Below are positions 23,834 to 33,072 of a DNA stretch of 64,000 bases, piece by piece. Under the pieces are notes generated by a model. The model was not told the origin of the DNA, did not search any database, and saw only the letters and a program-made list of their open reading frames with translations. Numbering within the stretch: the stretch's first letter is position 1; each line of letters begins with the position of its first letter. The stretch comes from Alkalihalobacillus pseudalcaliphilus (lineage in GTDB: Bacteria > Bacillota > Bacilli > Bacillales > Bacillaceae_D). The DNA lies in assembly GCF_028610675.1 (NCBI RefSeq), contig NZ_JAQQWS010000012.1:19928-83927 (forward strand), in the 5' to 3' direction. The position numbers were made by a program, and so were the translations under genes.

Positions 23834-26800
23834 TTAATCGATATTAATATTAAGCTTACCTTCTGCAAGCTCTCTCGTTTCATTTCCAAAATCATCAACG
23901 ACCTTGACTTCGATTTCTGCACCTTCTGCTTTGACACTAGAAGTCGCAGTCCAGTAACCGACATAGTAGCCTTCAGACATTTCACGCATTGGAAGTTCTG
24001 TAGCGTTTTGGATGTTGGTTAATGGCATACGGATTGCAAATGTTGCATCGAGTCCTGGTTCACTATAAAATTCAATTTTTACCGATTCGCCCGCTTTTAG
24101 ATTCTTATCTTCAGATGGTGTTAAATCTGTAATAGTAGGAGCTGTGTATTTAGCATAAACCGTTACGCTTGTGGATGTTTCGTTACCAGCTTTATCTACA
24201 GCAGTTACTTCAATTAGATTCTCACCTTCATCTAAAAGAACTCGTTGAGAGAAAGAACCATCCTCTGCAACGGTTACAGAGCGTCCAGCAATGGTTAACT
24301 CTTCAAGGTTGTCTTCATCAACCGTACCAGTAACGGTTGCTGTTTCACGATTTGTCTTTGAGCCGTCAACGGGTTCATCAATCGTAATAACAGGGTTGGT
24401 TTGGTCTAGAGTGATCAGAACAGGTTCTGATTCAGGGCCGACACCAACTTCAAGAACTGGTTGAGCAGTTAATGAATTTTCACCTTCAGATAATTCAACT
24501 GTTACTTCAAACTCACCTGATTCATTCGTTGTCGCCTCAGCAACGACTTCACCATCATTTAAAATGTTGATAGCAATAGATGGAGCTGATTCACCTGTCA
24601 CAACAACAGATTCCTCATTTGTGAATGTACCACTTTCAGGTGAAGTAATAACTGGTGCTGTTAATTCATAATCGACTAAAGCACGAATCATATAGTTTCC
24701 TTCAGCAGTAGGAGTTGGTGACCAAGCACCGCCAACAAACTGCCAGCTACGTTCAGCATTAGGACCATCTTCATCCGTTGCTAATCCAGGTGTGTTAGGG
24801 TTAGCGTGTTTTTGGATGTAAACTAAGTAGAAATCACCGTCAACAACAATGCCATAGTCAGATAAATCTACTTCTGTCCAAGTTCCATCGCGAAGAGCGG
24901 TTGCATCGATTGGATCAATCAGCTGATTTCCAGGGGCTCCATTTGGTCCGGTCGAATCATAGACCGTCACTTGGAACTCGGTTCCACCTGGTACTGGCCA
25001 TTCCGTATCCCAGAAGCGGAATAAACCACCTGTAACCATCGCTGCTTCTTGACCTTCTTCTAAGGACATTCTTACAGCCCAACCATTACCTGCATCAAAG
25101 AAAGCCCGAGCATTTTCGGCAGTGCCATCATCATATCCAATCTCAGCGCCATACCCGATAAATGGTGTTAGAGAGAAATCTTGAACAATAGTTTCTCCAC
25201 CAGTAATCGTTATTTCTGTTTCGGTACTGTGATATTGTGGAGCAAGAACATAAAGTGTATATGTTCCTTCATAAGCGCTTAAATCATAGTTACCGTTTTC
25301 GTCCGTTTGAACAGGAACAACATTCGCATCCTCCATAAGCATGAGGGTAGCATTTGTAACAGCTTCACCAGTCAGTTCATTTGTCACGTTTCCTGTCACG
25401 TTTCCAGATGGAATTTCTTCAAGTACAAAGCTAGCTGTAACGGTTTCTTCATCAACAATAGAAACGGTTTGTTCAGCTGAACGGAATCCATAGCTTTCAG
25501 CACGTAATGTAAAATCACCTTGTGCGTGTAGCAAACTGTAAGAACCCGTTGCTGGATTAGTTGTGACGCTTCGTCCCGTTTCTAAGACGTTAACTGTCGC
25601 ATGAAGAGGCAGTAAAGTTTGAATTGGTTCAGGGTTTTCTTCAGGTTCTTCGACAGGTGGCTGTTTCGTGCCATCACCATCGTCTGGTTTGATTTTGCCA
25701 GCTTCTATTTTTTCTTTAATATATTCAATCTTATCGACAATTACTTTAATTACTTCGTTCACTCGTTCGTGAATACGTTTTAGAGCATTACCGATGATAG
25801 AACCGAAGCCGAAGCTTTGATTAGATGAACTCACTTGTTCACTTACTGGCTCATCGAGTTCTTTTGGATCCATAACACCTAGATGTGCAGCTTGTGCTTC
25901 GATTGAAGTACTTGATAATTGAACGTCATCAATATACATACCTGGGCGTACAACGCTACCATCTGTTGTTAAGTTGAAGTTTACATAGAGACGGTCGCTT
26001 TCGTATTGAGTTAAATCAATTTCAACATCAACCCAACTATCAGAGACATTGGTGAAACGGACTGCTTGATCCCAGTTTTCTTGATCTGTTGAAACAAAGA
26101 CATGTCCGAAATCCCAGTTGTTCTCTATGTTGTACCAAATTTTAAATTGTAAATAAGTATCTTCACCGTCTGTTAAATCAATCGGAGGCATTAGTAAAGA
26201 CATGTTTGCATTGTTACCGTAGTCTCCAGCTAAGCCAGTTGCATATACATGTTCACCAGAGAAAGCGGAGCCTGGGCCAGAAGTTGGAACTCCCCACTCC
26301 CAAATGTTATTAGCCCCATACGACGACCAACCAGTTGGATACTCTTCGAAATCTTGGAAATATCCATTAGAAATCCCTGAAGAGATGGCTACTGTATATA
26401 CGTCACTTTCTGTTGTTAAGCCGACAAAATCGGTAACAACAATTTGATAGGTGAATTCACCTTCATCGATATCTTCACCAGGAATCGTAGCGGTATAGGT
26501 GCCTGATAGATGGTTGCCAGAAACGCGCTCAGCAGCAATGGTCTTATCCTCGCCATTAACTGAATAAGTCACCTCTACGCTAGTAACACTTACATTATCA
26601 CTTGCTACGATTGAAAGCGGTAAATCCATGCCAGAGTATGACTCTGTAGGAGCGTTATGTTCAAAAGATGGTGCTTCTGTATCATCACCCTCTTTTGTTA
26701 CTTGACCTTCTACATAACCAAGGCCAGATACGACCGATGAAACCGCATCAAATGCATTGACTAATCCGTAACCATAACCATGGTTTGGCGATTCAGGGTA

Positions 26801-28255
26801 CTCAGTATTTGTCATCGGTAAAGCTGTTTCTAATAAAATATCTTCTAGCTCGTCCACAGAAAGCGAGGAGTCAGCTTGAAGTAATAAAGCGATAATCCCA
26901 GCTACGTGAGGTGATGCCATCGAGGTTCCATTATAGCCACCTTGGTAACCGTTACCTGGAACAGCAGAACGGATATTAACTCCAGGAGCACTTAAATCTG
27001 GTTTAATTTCATCATAAGGAGAAGGTCCTCTTAATGAAAAGCCAGCTAAGTTATCACTTGCATCTGTTGCACCAGCAGCAAATGATTCTGGGTAGTTGGC
27101 TGGTACAGCGACAGAACCAGGTCCACCCGGGTTAAAAAGGGTTGTATTTCCAGCGGCAAATTGCGGGAAGATTCCAGCTGCACGCCAGTTTTGAACCATT
27201 TCACGATACCACTCGTTTAATCCAGGTCCACCACCCCAAGAGTTATTAACAACATCAGGAGCCATGTCTGGGCGAGGATTTCCATCTTCATCAGTTGGAG
27301 CTAAAATCCATTCACCCGCAGCAAGTAAATCACGGTCTGTTCCACCTGCAGGAGTAAAGGCTTTAACAGCAACCCACTTTGCACCAGGAGCAACACCGAC
27401 AGCGTTAGAACCGTCTGGCTCAACACCGACCATTGTGCCTGTTACATGTGTTCCGTGTCCATCATCATCATATGGCGTTGATTGACCAGCGGTAGCATCA
27501 AACCAGCTGAACTGATGGTCAGGACTATTTGGGGCAGTTGCATCATAACCACGATATTGCTCCACAAGTGCTGGGTGATCCCATTGAACACCTGTATCAA
27601 TCGTCGCTACAACAGTACCAGACCCATCGATACCCATATTCCAAACTTCAGGGGCTCCGACACGGTCAACATTCCATTCAGTTGAAGTGGTTTGATTTTC
27701 TTGAACTTCCACTTCTTCTGTTTGAGTTGGAGCCATTAATTGTCTCGTTTCATTTTTTAGGACTTTGGCGACTTCAGGTCTAGCTGCAATATCTTCCATC
27801 GCTTCTTTTGTCCCTGTAACGGCTAAACCATTAACGATATAAAAAGATTCAAACTCTTTGACGCTCTCTGTTTCTTGTTGTTTCTCTAACCATTGAATTA
27901 ATTCATATTGTGTTTCCATCGAGGTTGCTCTTAGGTGGGAGACTACTGCTGAGCTTTTAATCAGCTTTTCTTGTGAAGGTGAGGCTTTTTGTTTCGCAGC
28001 AATGGAAATGGCTTCTTCAGCAACGGCCATCGTGTCAACTTGTTCGTGGAGCTTGACTAAGAATGTGACATATTTCTCTTCTTCAAATTCCGAGAGAAGT
28101 CGGTTACTAATTTTTTCTTGGACAGATACACTATCCTTCACAGAAGTGTGAGCGGAGCGATTTGTTTCTGCCAAGCCTTGATAAGGGGCTAACATGGAGA
28201 AGATTAGTAGTGAAGCTAATAGAATTAAGACGATACGATTCTTCTGCATTTTCAT
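23834..28255 (-). CDS. Secreted multidomain subtilisin-like protease (bacillopeptidase F-like)
   Basis: 1473 residues, close to the roughly 1430 of B. subtilis Bpr. Signal peptide about 1-29 (ending GLAE), an inhibitor-type propeptide to about 190, then an S8 domain with Asp220 (VVATIDTGVQWDHP), His270 (DGHGTHVTG), oxyanion Asn370 (AAGN) and Ser445 (NGTSMASPHVAG). The C-terminal part includes an immune-inhibitor/MAM-like beta-sandwich (about 630-780), a basic/charged linker, carboxypeptidase-regulatory-like repeats (GNVTGNVTNELTGEAV) and Ig-like modules (VTGTVDEDNLEELTIAG). No LPXTG anchor is seen, so it is probably released. ATG 28255 follows AGAGGTGG. The product is strongly acidic overall, as expected of an exoenzyme working at high pH or salt. 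Confidence 0.92.
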   Translation of the reverse strand: MKMQKNRIVLILLASLLIFSMLAPYQGLAETNRSAHTSVKDSVSVQEKISNRLLSEFEEEKYVTFLVKLHEQVDTMAVAEEAISIAAKQKASPSQEKLIKSSAVVSHLRATSMETQYELIQWLEKQQETESVKEFESFYIVNGLAVTGTKEAMEDIAARPEVAKVLKNETRQLMAPTQTEEVEVQENQTTSTEWNVDRVGAPEVWNMGIDGSGTVVATIDTGVQWDHPALVEQYRGYDATAPNSPDHQFSWFDATAGQSTPYDDDGHGTHVTGTMVGVEPDGSNAVGVAPGAKWVAVKAFTPAGGTDRDLLAAGEWILAPTDEDGNPRPDMAPDVVNNSWGGGPGLNEWYREMVQNWRAAGIFPQFAAGNTTLFNPGGPGSVAVPANYPESFAAGATDASDNLAGFSLRGPSPYDEIKPDLSAPGVNIRSAVPGNGYQGGYNGTSMASPHVAGIIALLLQADSSLSVDELEDILLETALPMTNTEYPESPNHGYGYGLVNAFDAVSSVVSGLGYVEGQVTKEGDDTEAPSFEHNAPTESYSGMDLPLSIVASDNVSVTSVEVTYSVNGEDKTIAAERVSGNHLSGTYTATIPGEDIDEGEFTYQIVVTDFVGLTTESDVYTVAISSGISNGYFQDFEEYPTGWSSYGANNIWEWGVPTSGPGSAFSGEHVYATGLAGDYGNNANMSLLMPPIDLTDGEDTYLQFKIWYNIENNWDFGHVFVSTDQENWDQAVRFTNVSDSWVDVEIDLTQYESDRLYVNFNLTTDGSVVRPGMYIDDVQLSSTSIEAQAAHLGVMDPKELDEPVSEQVSSSNQSFGFGSIIGNALKRIHERVNEVIKVIVDKIEYIKEKIEAGKIKPDDGDGTKQPPVEEPEENPEPIQTLLPLHATVNVLETGRSVTTNPATGSYSLLHAQGDFTLRAESYGFRSAEQTVSIVDEETVTASFVLEEIPSGNVTGNVTNELTGEAVTNATLMLMEDANVVPVQTDENGNYDLSAYEGTYTLYVLAPQYHSTETEITITGGETIVQDFSLTPFIGYGAEIGYDDGTAENARAFFDAGNGWAVRMSLEEGQEAAMVTGGLFRFWDTEWPVPGGTEFQVTVYDSTGPNGAPGNQLIDPIDATALRDGTWTEVDLSDYGIVVDGDFYLVYIQKHANPNTPGLATDEDGPNAERSWQFVGGAWSPTPTAEGNYMIRALVDYELTAPVITSPESGTFTNEESVVVTGESAPSIAINILNDGEVVAEATTNESGEFEVTVELSEGENSLTAQPVLEVGVGPESEPVLITLDQTNPVITIDEPVDGSKTNRETATVTGTVDEDNLEELTIAGRSVTVAEDGSFSQRVLLDEGENLIEVTAVDKAGNETSTSVTVYAKYTAPTITDLTPSEDKNLKAGESVKIEFYSEPGLDATFAIRMPLTNIQNATELPMREMSEGYYVGYWTATSSVKAEGAEIEVKVVDDFGNETRELAEGKLNINID

Positions 28256-28652
28256 TTACATATTCCACCTCTTTCTCAAAATTAGGTAAAAAGCGACTAA
28301 CCTTCACCTCCTGTTGAAAGAAATTGTCATAATATGTAAGGATCTCGTTGTTTTTTTATCTTAAATGATTCTAAGTTTTCTGAAAATACAATTTGGTAGA
28401 TTCACTTAAAAAGTAATTGGAAGAAGTTTTTTCATCTAGTACGGAATGAGTAGGGGAGTCGTTAGAAGTAATCCATGGCTGGGACATTTTATACAGGTCT
28501 TATTCTCGGATTCTAAAAAACTATGTTAGAAGCATTGAATATTATTGTATAGTTATAAAATAAATTGGATTTTATTAAAAAATGTGGTTTTAATCTTGGC
28601 AAAAGGTGGTATGGAAGAACAGCTAAAGTATAATTAACGGAGGATGGCTGAA
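28256..28652. other. Divergent intergenic region, no gene seen
   Basis: About 400 AT-rich bases between the divergently transcribed subtilase and small-protein genes, presumably holding both promoters. No clear operator, repeat or additional open frame was found. Confidence 0.5.
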
Positions 28653-29129
28653 ATGGCGAGACCAATTGTAAGTTCCATTATCGTGTTACTCGTTGCCTTT
28701 TTAATTGGATATGATGTGTTTATGATGGATGCGATTAGTGATGAATCGGAATCTTATCGTCCTTATTTAGTGGGTGAAGGTTTTCATGTCTTAGTTGAAT
28801 ATGAAGGTGAATTAATGAAAGTAAGCATAGGTAAAGAACAAGAGGAAACGCTCATTTTGGACCAAAGTACTTCTCCGTATGAGCAAATTTGGAAACAAAC
28901 CGTTCACACGAAAGGAAAATTTTTGAAAAGTGGTGGAAACGGTGATGTTCAAGGTGAGTCTGTTGTTATGATGGAGACGAACCGACAAGAGGAGCAAAAG
29001 TTTCGTTCGAAGCAGGATTTGATGGATTGGCTTGAACAGCAAAATGGTTTATTAGTATTAGATACAGAGCAAACGAAATCGAAAAATCCGCAGCCTCATA
29101 AGCGTTTTATGTCCCCGTATGGAGGGTAG
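28653..29129 (+). CDS. Small N-terminally anchored protein, unknown
   Basis: 158 residues. An N-terminal helix (residues 4-20, IVSSIIVLLVAFLIGY) is followed by a hydrophilic, mixed-charge domain rich in E, Q and K, with no recognised motif. GGAGG at 28639-28643 is 9 bases upstream of ATG 28653, so I prefer this to the ATG at 28644, which would directly abut that site. The topology suggests an anchored extracytoplasmic domain. It is divergent from the subtilase and upstream of a repeat-rich region. No family was recognised. Confidence 0.6.
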   Translation: MARPIVSSIIVLLVAFLIGYDVFMMDAISDESESYRPYLVGEGFHVLVEYEGELMKVSIGKEQEETLILDQSTSPYEQIWKQTVHTKGKFLKSGGNGDVQGESVVMMETNRQEEQKFRSKQDLMDWLEQQNGLLVLDTEQTKSKNPQPHKRFMSPYGG

Positions 29130-29271
29130 ATAGAGTTGAGTTTAGGCTTGGTTTTTGGTTCCCGTTTGTCATAGATGACAAGAGATAGTAGGAGTGTAGA
29201 GAATTTCGGATAAAGAGAGAAGGACTGTATGACCAAGGTGCTGCTGCCTGGTTATGCGGTTCTTTTTGTAT

Positions 29272-29356
29272 GGAAGTTACTTATGGGCGATAGTTTGTGC
29301 CGTGAAGTTAGCTCGTCATCCATCTCTCGATCAATGACCTTAGTAGGACAGTGCTA
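29272..29356 (-). repeat. Fragment of the dispersed element, subfamily II, inverted
   Basis: This is the reverse complement of 60601-60685: it carries the complements of GAGCACTGTCCTACTAAGGTCA, of GATGACGAGCTAA and of the CGGCACAAACTATCGCCCATAAG right end. Only the right part is present. Confidence 0.65.
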
Positions 29357-29379
29357 GTCCGAGGATTATTATCGTTTAC

Positions 29380-29700
29380 AGCAAACGGCGAATCGCGGGG
29401 TTGCGGGTGGAAAAAGCGAGAGAAAGCCCGAGCAAAAGTGGAATCACGGGGTTGCGGGTGGAAAAAGCGAGAGAAAGCCCGAGCAAACGCCGAATCTCGG
29501 GGTTGCGGGTGGAAAAAGCGAGAGAAAGCCCGAGCAAAAGCGGAATCACGGGGTTGCGAGCGAAAAAAAGAGTAGAAAGCCCGAGCAAACGCCGAATCTC
29601 GGGGTTGCGAGCAGAAAAAGCGAGAGAAAGCCCGAGCAAACGCCGAATCTCGGGGTTACGAGCGAAAAAAGGAGAAGTAACCCCGAGCAAACGCAGAATC
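29380..29700 (+). repeat. 51-bp tandem array, type A, six units
   Basis: Units start at 29390, 29441, 29492, 29543, 29594 and 29645, exactly 51 bases apart, with a partial seventh at 29696. The unit sequence is the same family as 20463-21135 (CTCGGGGTTGCG ... GCCCGAG). It abuts a fragment of the dispersed element. Overlapping open frames on both strands are artefacts of the 17-codon period. Confidence 0.9.
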
Positions 29701-29827
29701 CCATTTTAAGCTGTTTCCCTTTTTACTGAGGTTGACACTCACTCTGATTTCCATTTTTATCTATGTATTTGGATATTTTTGAATTATAATCAGGAGGTTA
29801 TGATTTTTTTGTTGAGGAGTGCATCTC

Positions 29828-31009
29828 GTGTCAGTGTCAGAAAAGAATTCACCTCAGTTTCGTTTGATGATGTTAGTTATTATGGTTTTTATTGCAGGTT
29901 TTGTGCAAGGGATGTTACTTCCATTACTTGCTATTTTACTTGAACAAGCAGGGTATTCATCAGCCATGAATGGTGTAAATGCCGTTGCTTTATATATAGG
30001 GGTTTTAATAGCGTCTCCTTTTATAGAAAATCCGGTGCGGAAATATGGCTATAAACCAGTTATATCAGTTGGTTTAATTACAGTTGTTATAACATTATTA
30101 ATTCTCCCATTATGGCAAAGTTTTTGGCTATGGTTTGTTTTGCGATTAATTATCGGCATTGCTGATAATATGGTTCATTTTGCTACACAAGTATGGATTA
30201 CTTCTACAAGTTCAAAAGAAGTTCGGGGTAGGAATATTGCCATTTATGGACTTTCTTTTAGTGCGGGGTTTGCCGGTGGCCCGTTAATGACGAATCTCCT
30301 AGCTATAGACGAACGACTTCCGTTTGTGCTGGCTGCCCTTTTCTGTGCGGTCATGTGGCTATTATTGTTAAAATTAAAAAATGAATGGCCAGACAATACC
30401 GTTGATACGATTCAACACTCTGGTACGTTAGGTCGTTACGCTCTAGTCATTAAATATGGTTGGTTTGCCTTTTTACCTCCACTTGCCTTTGGTTTTATGG
30501 AGGCGACAATTCACGGTAGTTATCCGATTTATGCTTTACGAACAGGCATTGATATCGAGTGGTTATCACTGATTCTACCGGCTTTTGTCATTGGTGGGGT
30601 TATTACGCAAATACCACTTGGTGTGCTAAGTGACAAGGTCGGTAGGAGAAAAGTTTTACTTGTACTATCAACAATCGGAGCGTTTATTTTTTTGACGATC
30701 CCAATGTATGAGGAGCAGATGTGGCTTCTCGTTACTGGATTTCTTGTGGCTGGTGGTTTACTTGGATCTTTTTATTCTCTGGGGCTAATGTATTTAGCTG
30801 ATTTAATTCCACGGCAGCTTTTACCTACTGGAAATGTCTTAATAGCGATATCTTTTAGTATTGGAAGTATGCTTGGTCCATTAACAGGCGGTATTTTAAT
30901 CGACTCAATTGGTGCAGGAAGTATTTATTATGCAATCGCTGGTTTACTCTTCTTACTGATGATTGCAGGCGTTCTTTTCCGGCCTAAGCAGACGTCTGAT
31001 TTGGCATGA
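29828..31009 (+). CDS. MFS transporter, DHA1-type
   Basis: 393 residues with 12 helices. Helix 1 is followed by a motif A-like loop, and the second-half loop reads LGVLSDKVGRRKVLLVLS, a typical MFS signature; GGPLMTNLL and GPLTGGILIDSIG occupy the helix 5 and 11 positions. It is probably a drug or metabolite exporter, with unknown substrate. The GTG at 29828 lies 8 bases after TTGAGGAG; the GTG at 29819 overlaps that site and is less likely. It converges on ydiK across a strong terminator and is the last gene of the accessory block. Confidence 0.82.
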   Translation: MSVSEKNSPQFRLMMLVIMVFIAGFVQGMLLPLLAILLEQAGYSSAMNGVNAVALYIGVLIASPFIENPVRKYGYKPVISVGLITVVITLLILPLWQSFWLWFVLRLIIGIADNMVHFATQVWITSTSSKEVRGRNIAIYGLSFSAGFAGGPLMTNLLAIDERLPFVLAALFCAVMWLLLLKLKNEWPDNTVDTIQHSGTLGRYALVIKYGWFAFLPPLAFGFMEATIHGSYPIYALRTGIDIEWLSLILPAFVIGGVITQIPLGVLSDKVGRRKVLLVLSTIGAFIFLTIPMYEEQMWLLVTGFLVAGGLLGSFYSLGLMYLADLIPRQLLPTGNVLIAISFSIGSMLGPLTGGILIDSIGAGSIYYAIAGLLFLLMIAGVLFRPKQTSDLA

Positions 31010-31033
31010 AACTGAGTTATCGTCATTAATGAT

Positions 31034-31070
31034 AAGAACCCAAGAGCACTTATAGAGCTCTTGGGTTCTT
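31034..31070. terminator. Bidirectional terminator between MFS gene and ydiK
   Basis: AAGAACCCAAGAGC and GCTCTTGGGTTCTT form a perfect 14-bp stem with a 9-base loop, between convergent genes. Confidence 0.9.
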
Positions 31071-31075
31071 GAATA

Positions 31076-31303
31076 TTATTTATCTTTATTTTCTTTGTCA
31101 TATTGACCATTTTGCATTTGTTTCATAATTTTCCTTACTTGATAATATTTGAAAGCGAGAAAATAATCGAAAGTGGCAAAACCAATGAGGAAGAACGTCC
31201 AAAGATTCCAACCTACTACGTTGACACTACGAATCGCAAGTAAAATAAAGATCGTTCCTAGTACAAAATAGACAACGGAAATGCCTGTGGGTGAAAATCT
31301 CAT
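31076..31303 (-). CDS. ydiK: Small membrane protein, YdiK-like (DUF4305)
   Basis: 75 residues with two helices (about 8-24 and 33-52) and a hydrophilic C-terminal tail ending QYDKENKDK. Length, topology and position beside ydiL next to groES match B. subtilis YdiK. The function is unknown. Its ATG overlaps the ydiL stop by four bases, so it is the second gene of a two-gene minus-strand operon. Confidence 0.75.
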   Translation of the reverse strand: MRFSPTGISVVYFVLGTIFILLAIRSVNVVGWNLWTFFLIGFATFDYFLAFKYYQVRKIMKQMQNGQYDKENKDK

Positions 31304-32028
31304 AAAAGAACCCCCATTATTAAAGCTAGTGCTTGCTCGATTGCTTCATATTGTTCAAGAATTTCATCGATATAATCAGCTAATAAAAAGTTTAGCAGAA
31401 CAGCGATGGTGTTAATACCAACGTGAGCGATAATCGGGACGATGATTCGTTTCGTTTTAATGTAGAGGTACGCAAATATGAAACCCATCACCGTATAAAT
31501 TAATAAATGATTAAAATCAAAATGAACAGCAGCAAAAATAAGTGAACTTGCAAAGGCAGATATCGCAAAATTAAAGCGTTTATAGAGAGCTCCGAAAATG
31601 ATCATACGGAAAATGATTTCTTCTAAAATCGGCCCGATAATGGATACGATCAAAATCATAAAAGGGAAGCTTTCAATAAGAGCAAGGATTTCTGCTGTGT
31701 TTTCTGAGCCAGGCTGAACACCAAAGATGCCTTGGTTGATCATGTTCGCAATGATTTGGCCACCATAAGCCATAAGAATCCCTAAAATTGACCATCCAAT
31801 CGCTTGAGAACGAGTGGAACGACCAGGTATATCATGACGGTTAGCCATATCTGGTTTTAGTAAAAATAAAATGATGATTAATCCAAGCGTAAAGCTAGTG
31901 ACGTTGGAAGTTCCAATTGCTTGGGGCTCTGACATGCCTTGGGCGACTAAATACAAAGCCAGTGGGACGGCTGAAAGTTGAGCAATAAGTATGTATGTAG
32001 CAATAACGAGCCAGTAACGTAGTTTCAT
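31300..32028 (-). CDS. ydiL: CPBP-family intramembrane metalloprotease, YdiL-like
   Basis: Membrane protein of 242 residues of the CAAX protease/bacteriocin-processing (Abi) family. The catalytic motifs are present: EEIIFR in GPILEEIIFRMIIFG, then FAAVHFDFNHLL and a HVGIN segment that supplies the later conserved histidine. ATG 32028 follows AAAGGAGAA by 5-6 bases; a longer frame to 32061 ignores it. It forms an operon with ydiK and diverges from groESL, as in B. subtilis. The substrate is unknown. Confidence 0.88.
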   Translation of the reverse strand: MKLRYWLVIATYILIAQLSAVPLALYLVAQGMSEPQAIGTSNVTSFTLGLIIILFLLKPDMANRHDIPGRSTRSQAIGWSILGILMAYGGQIIANMINQGIFGVQPGSENTAEILALIESFPFMILIVSIIGPILEEIIFRMIIFGALYKRFNFAISAFASSLIFAAVHFDFNHLLIYTVMGFIFAYLYIKTKRIIVPIIAHVGINTIAVLLNFLLADYIDEILEQYEAIEQALALIMGVLL

Positions 32029-32124
32029 GTAAGTTCTCCTTTGTTTTCTTATCGCAACCATATCTTAAGGACGTGCGTGAAATCATAACCTTATGAACGT
32101 CATACATCGAGAAAAACGTTCAAG

Positions 32125-32440
32125 GTGAAGCGAATTCACTTCGTCACCTACAAAGATGAAAGTATGGTTTAACTTTGACTGATGACATTTTATTCAATTA
32201 GATATTCTTTACTTAGTGGCATTTGATTTACTTTGTTTTTTTCTTTGTTCTACAAGCATGAAAGTTGAATTTTGCCTTTTGATTGTCGGTTCTTCTTTCA
32301 TTTGTGGTATTCTGCTTTTCATTTTTAATGAAGAAAGTAAGAGTGTTTTTGGAACTTGACATTTTAGACTTACCTAGCGGAGCATAATTTTCGGTAGTGA
32401 CGAGAAGCCCACCATGTTCGCACCAACTTTCATACAAAAG
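32125..32440 (+). repeat. Dispersed intergenic element, diverged copy
   Basis: Left end CGTCACCTACAAAGATGAAAGT at about 32139, and right end CCAACTTTCATACAAAAGC at about 32421-32439. The core contains AGCGGAGCATAATTTTCGGTAGTGACGAG, shortened relative to complete copies. A second left-end-like segment (CATGAAAGTTGAATTTTGCC) at 32258 suggests that one copy inserted into or recombined with another. Confidence 0.55.
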
Positions 32441-32610
32441 CAAAACACCTCACAAAAGCATGTCTCACTTTAACTATATTATCATACTAAAGATACAGTA
32501 CAGAATGATAACACTTACTATTATTTTATCTCTTAAAGAAATTTTGATTCAAACATAAGAATAAAGGCGAATACGGTCGATAAAAAATAAGAAAATCTTA
32601 CGCAAAATAC

Positions 32611-32639
32611 TTGCAAAAGATTCATGAAATGATTATCAT
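32611..32639 (+). promoter_or_regulatory. Sigma-A promoter of groESL
   Basis: TTGCAA (32611-32616) and TATCAT (32634-32639) are separated by exactly 17 bases. They sit immediately upstream of the CIRCE operator, the standard arrangement. Confidence 0.8.
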
Positions 32640-32649
32640 AATAAATGTG

Positions 32650-32676
32650 TTAGCACTCGAAGTTAATGAGTGCTAA
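32650..32676 (+). promoter_or_regulatory. CIRCE operator (HrcA binding site)
   Basis: TTAGCACTC, nine spacer bases, then GAGTGCTAA: a perfect match to the CIRCE inverted repeat. HrcA represses groESL here until heat shock titrates GroEL. It lies in the groESL leader, 43 bases before the groES start. Confidence 0.97.
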
Positions 32677-32718
32677 TAAACATACTACATATTATCCACT
32701 TGAAGGAGGTTGTTTTCC

Positions 32719-33003
32719 TTGTTAAAGCCATTAGGTGATCGTATTGTGATTGAGCAAATTGAATCAGAGGAAAAAACAGCAAGCGGTATCGTATTACCAG
32801 ACTCTGCTAAAGAAAAACCACAGGAAGGTAAAGTTGTTGCTGTCGGTGCTGGACGTGTAGCTGATAACGGTGAGCGCATCGCACTTGAAGTGAAAGAAGG
32901 CGACAGTATTATTTTCTCGAAATATGCTGGTACCGAATTAAAATACGAAGGCAAAGAATATTTAATTTTACGTGAGAGCGATATTCTAGCTGTTATCGGT
33001 TAA
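32719..33003 (+). CDS. groES: Co-chaperonin GroES
   Basis: 94-residue lid subunit of the chaperonin. MLKPLGDRIVIEQ at the N terminus, the mobile loop around KTASGIVLPDSAKEKPQEG and the GKEYLILRESDILAVIG end are canonical. The start is a TTG at 32719 preceded by AAGGAGG with 9 bases of spacing; an upstream in-frame TTG at 32710 abuts that site and is not used. It is co-transcribed with groEL 69 bases downstream and controlled by CIRCE. Confidence 0.97.
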   Translation: MLKPLGDRIVIEQIESEEKTASGIVLPDSAKEKPQEGKVVAVGAGRVADNGERIALEVKEGDSIIFSKYAGTELKYEGKEYLILRESDILAVIG

Positions 33004-33072
33004 TAGAATTTTTAAAGGGACAAACCCTTTTCTTAAAAAGAACGAACGAATGAATATTAGGAGGTAGAGACA

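Noticed and set aside
29351..29709. Three overlapping frames with repeated Arg/Lys/Ser or Leu/Ser/Phe segments
   Set aside because: They arise from the second 51-bp array in the same way.
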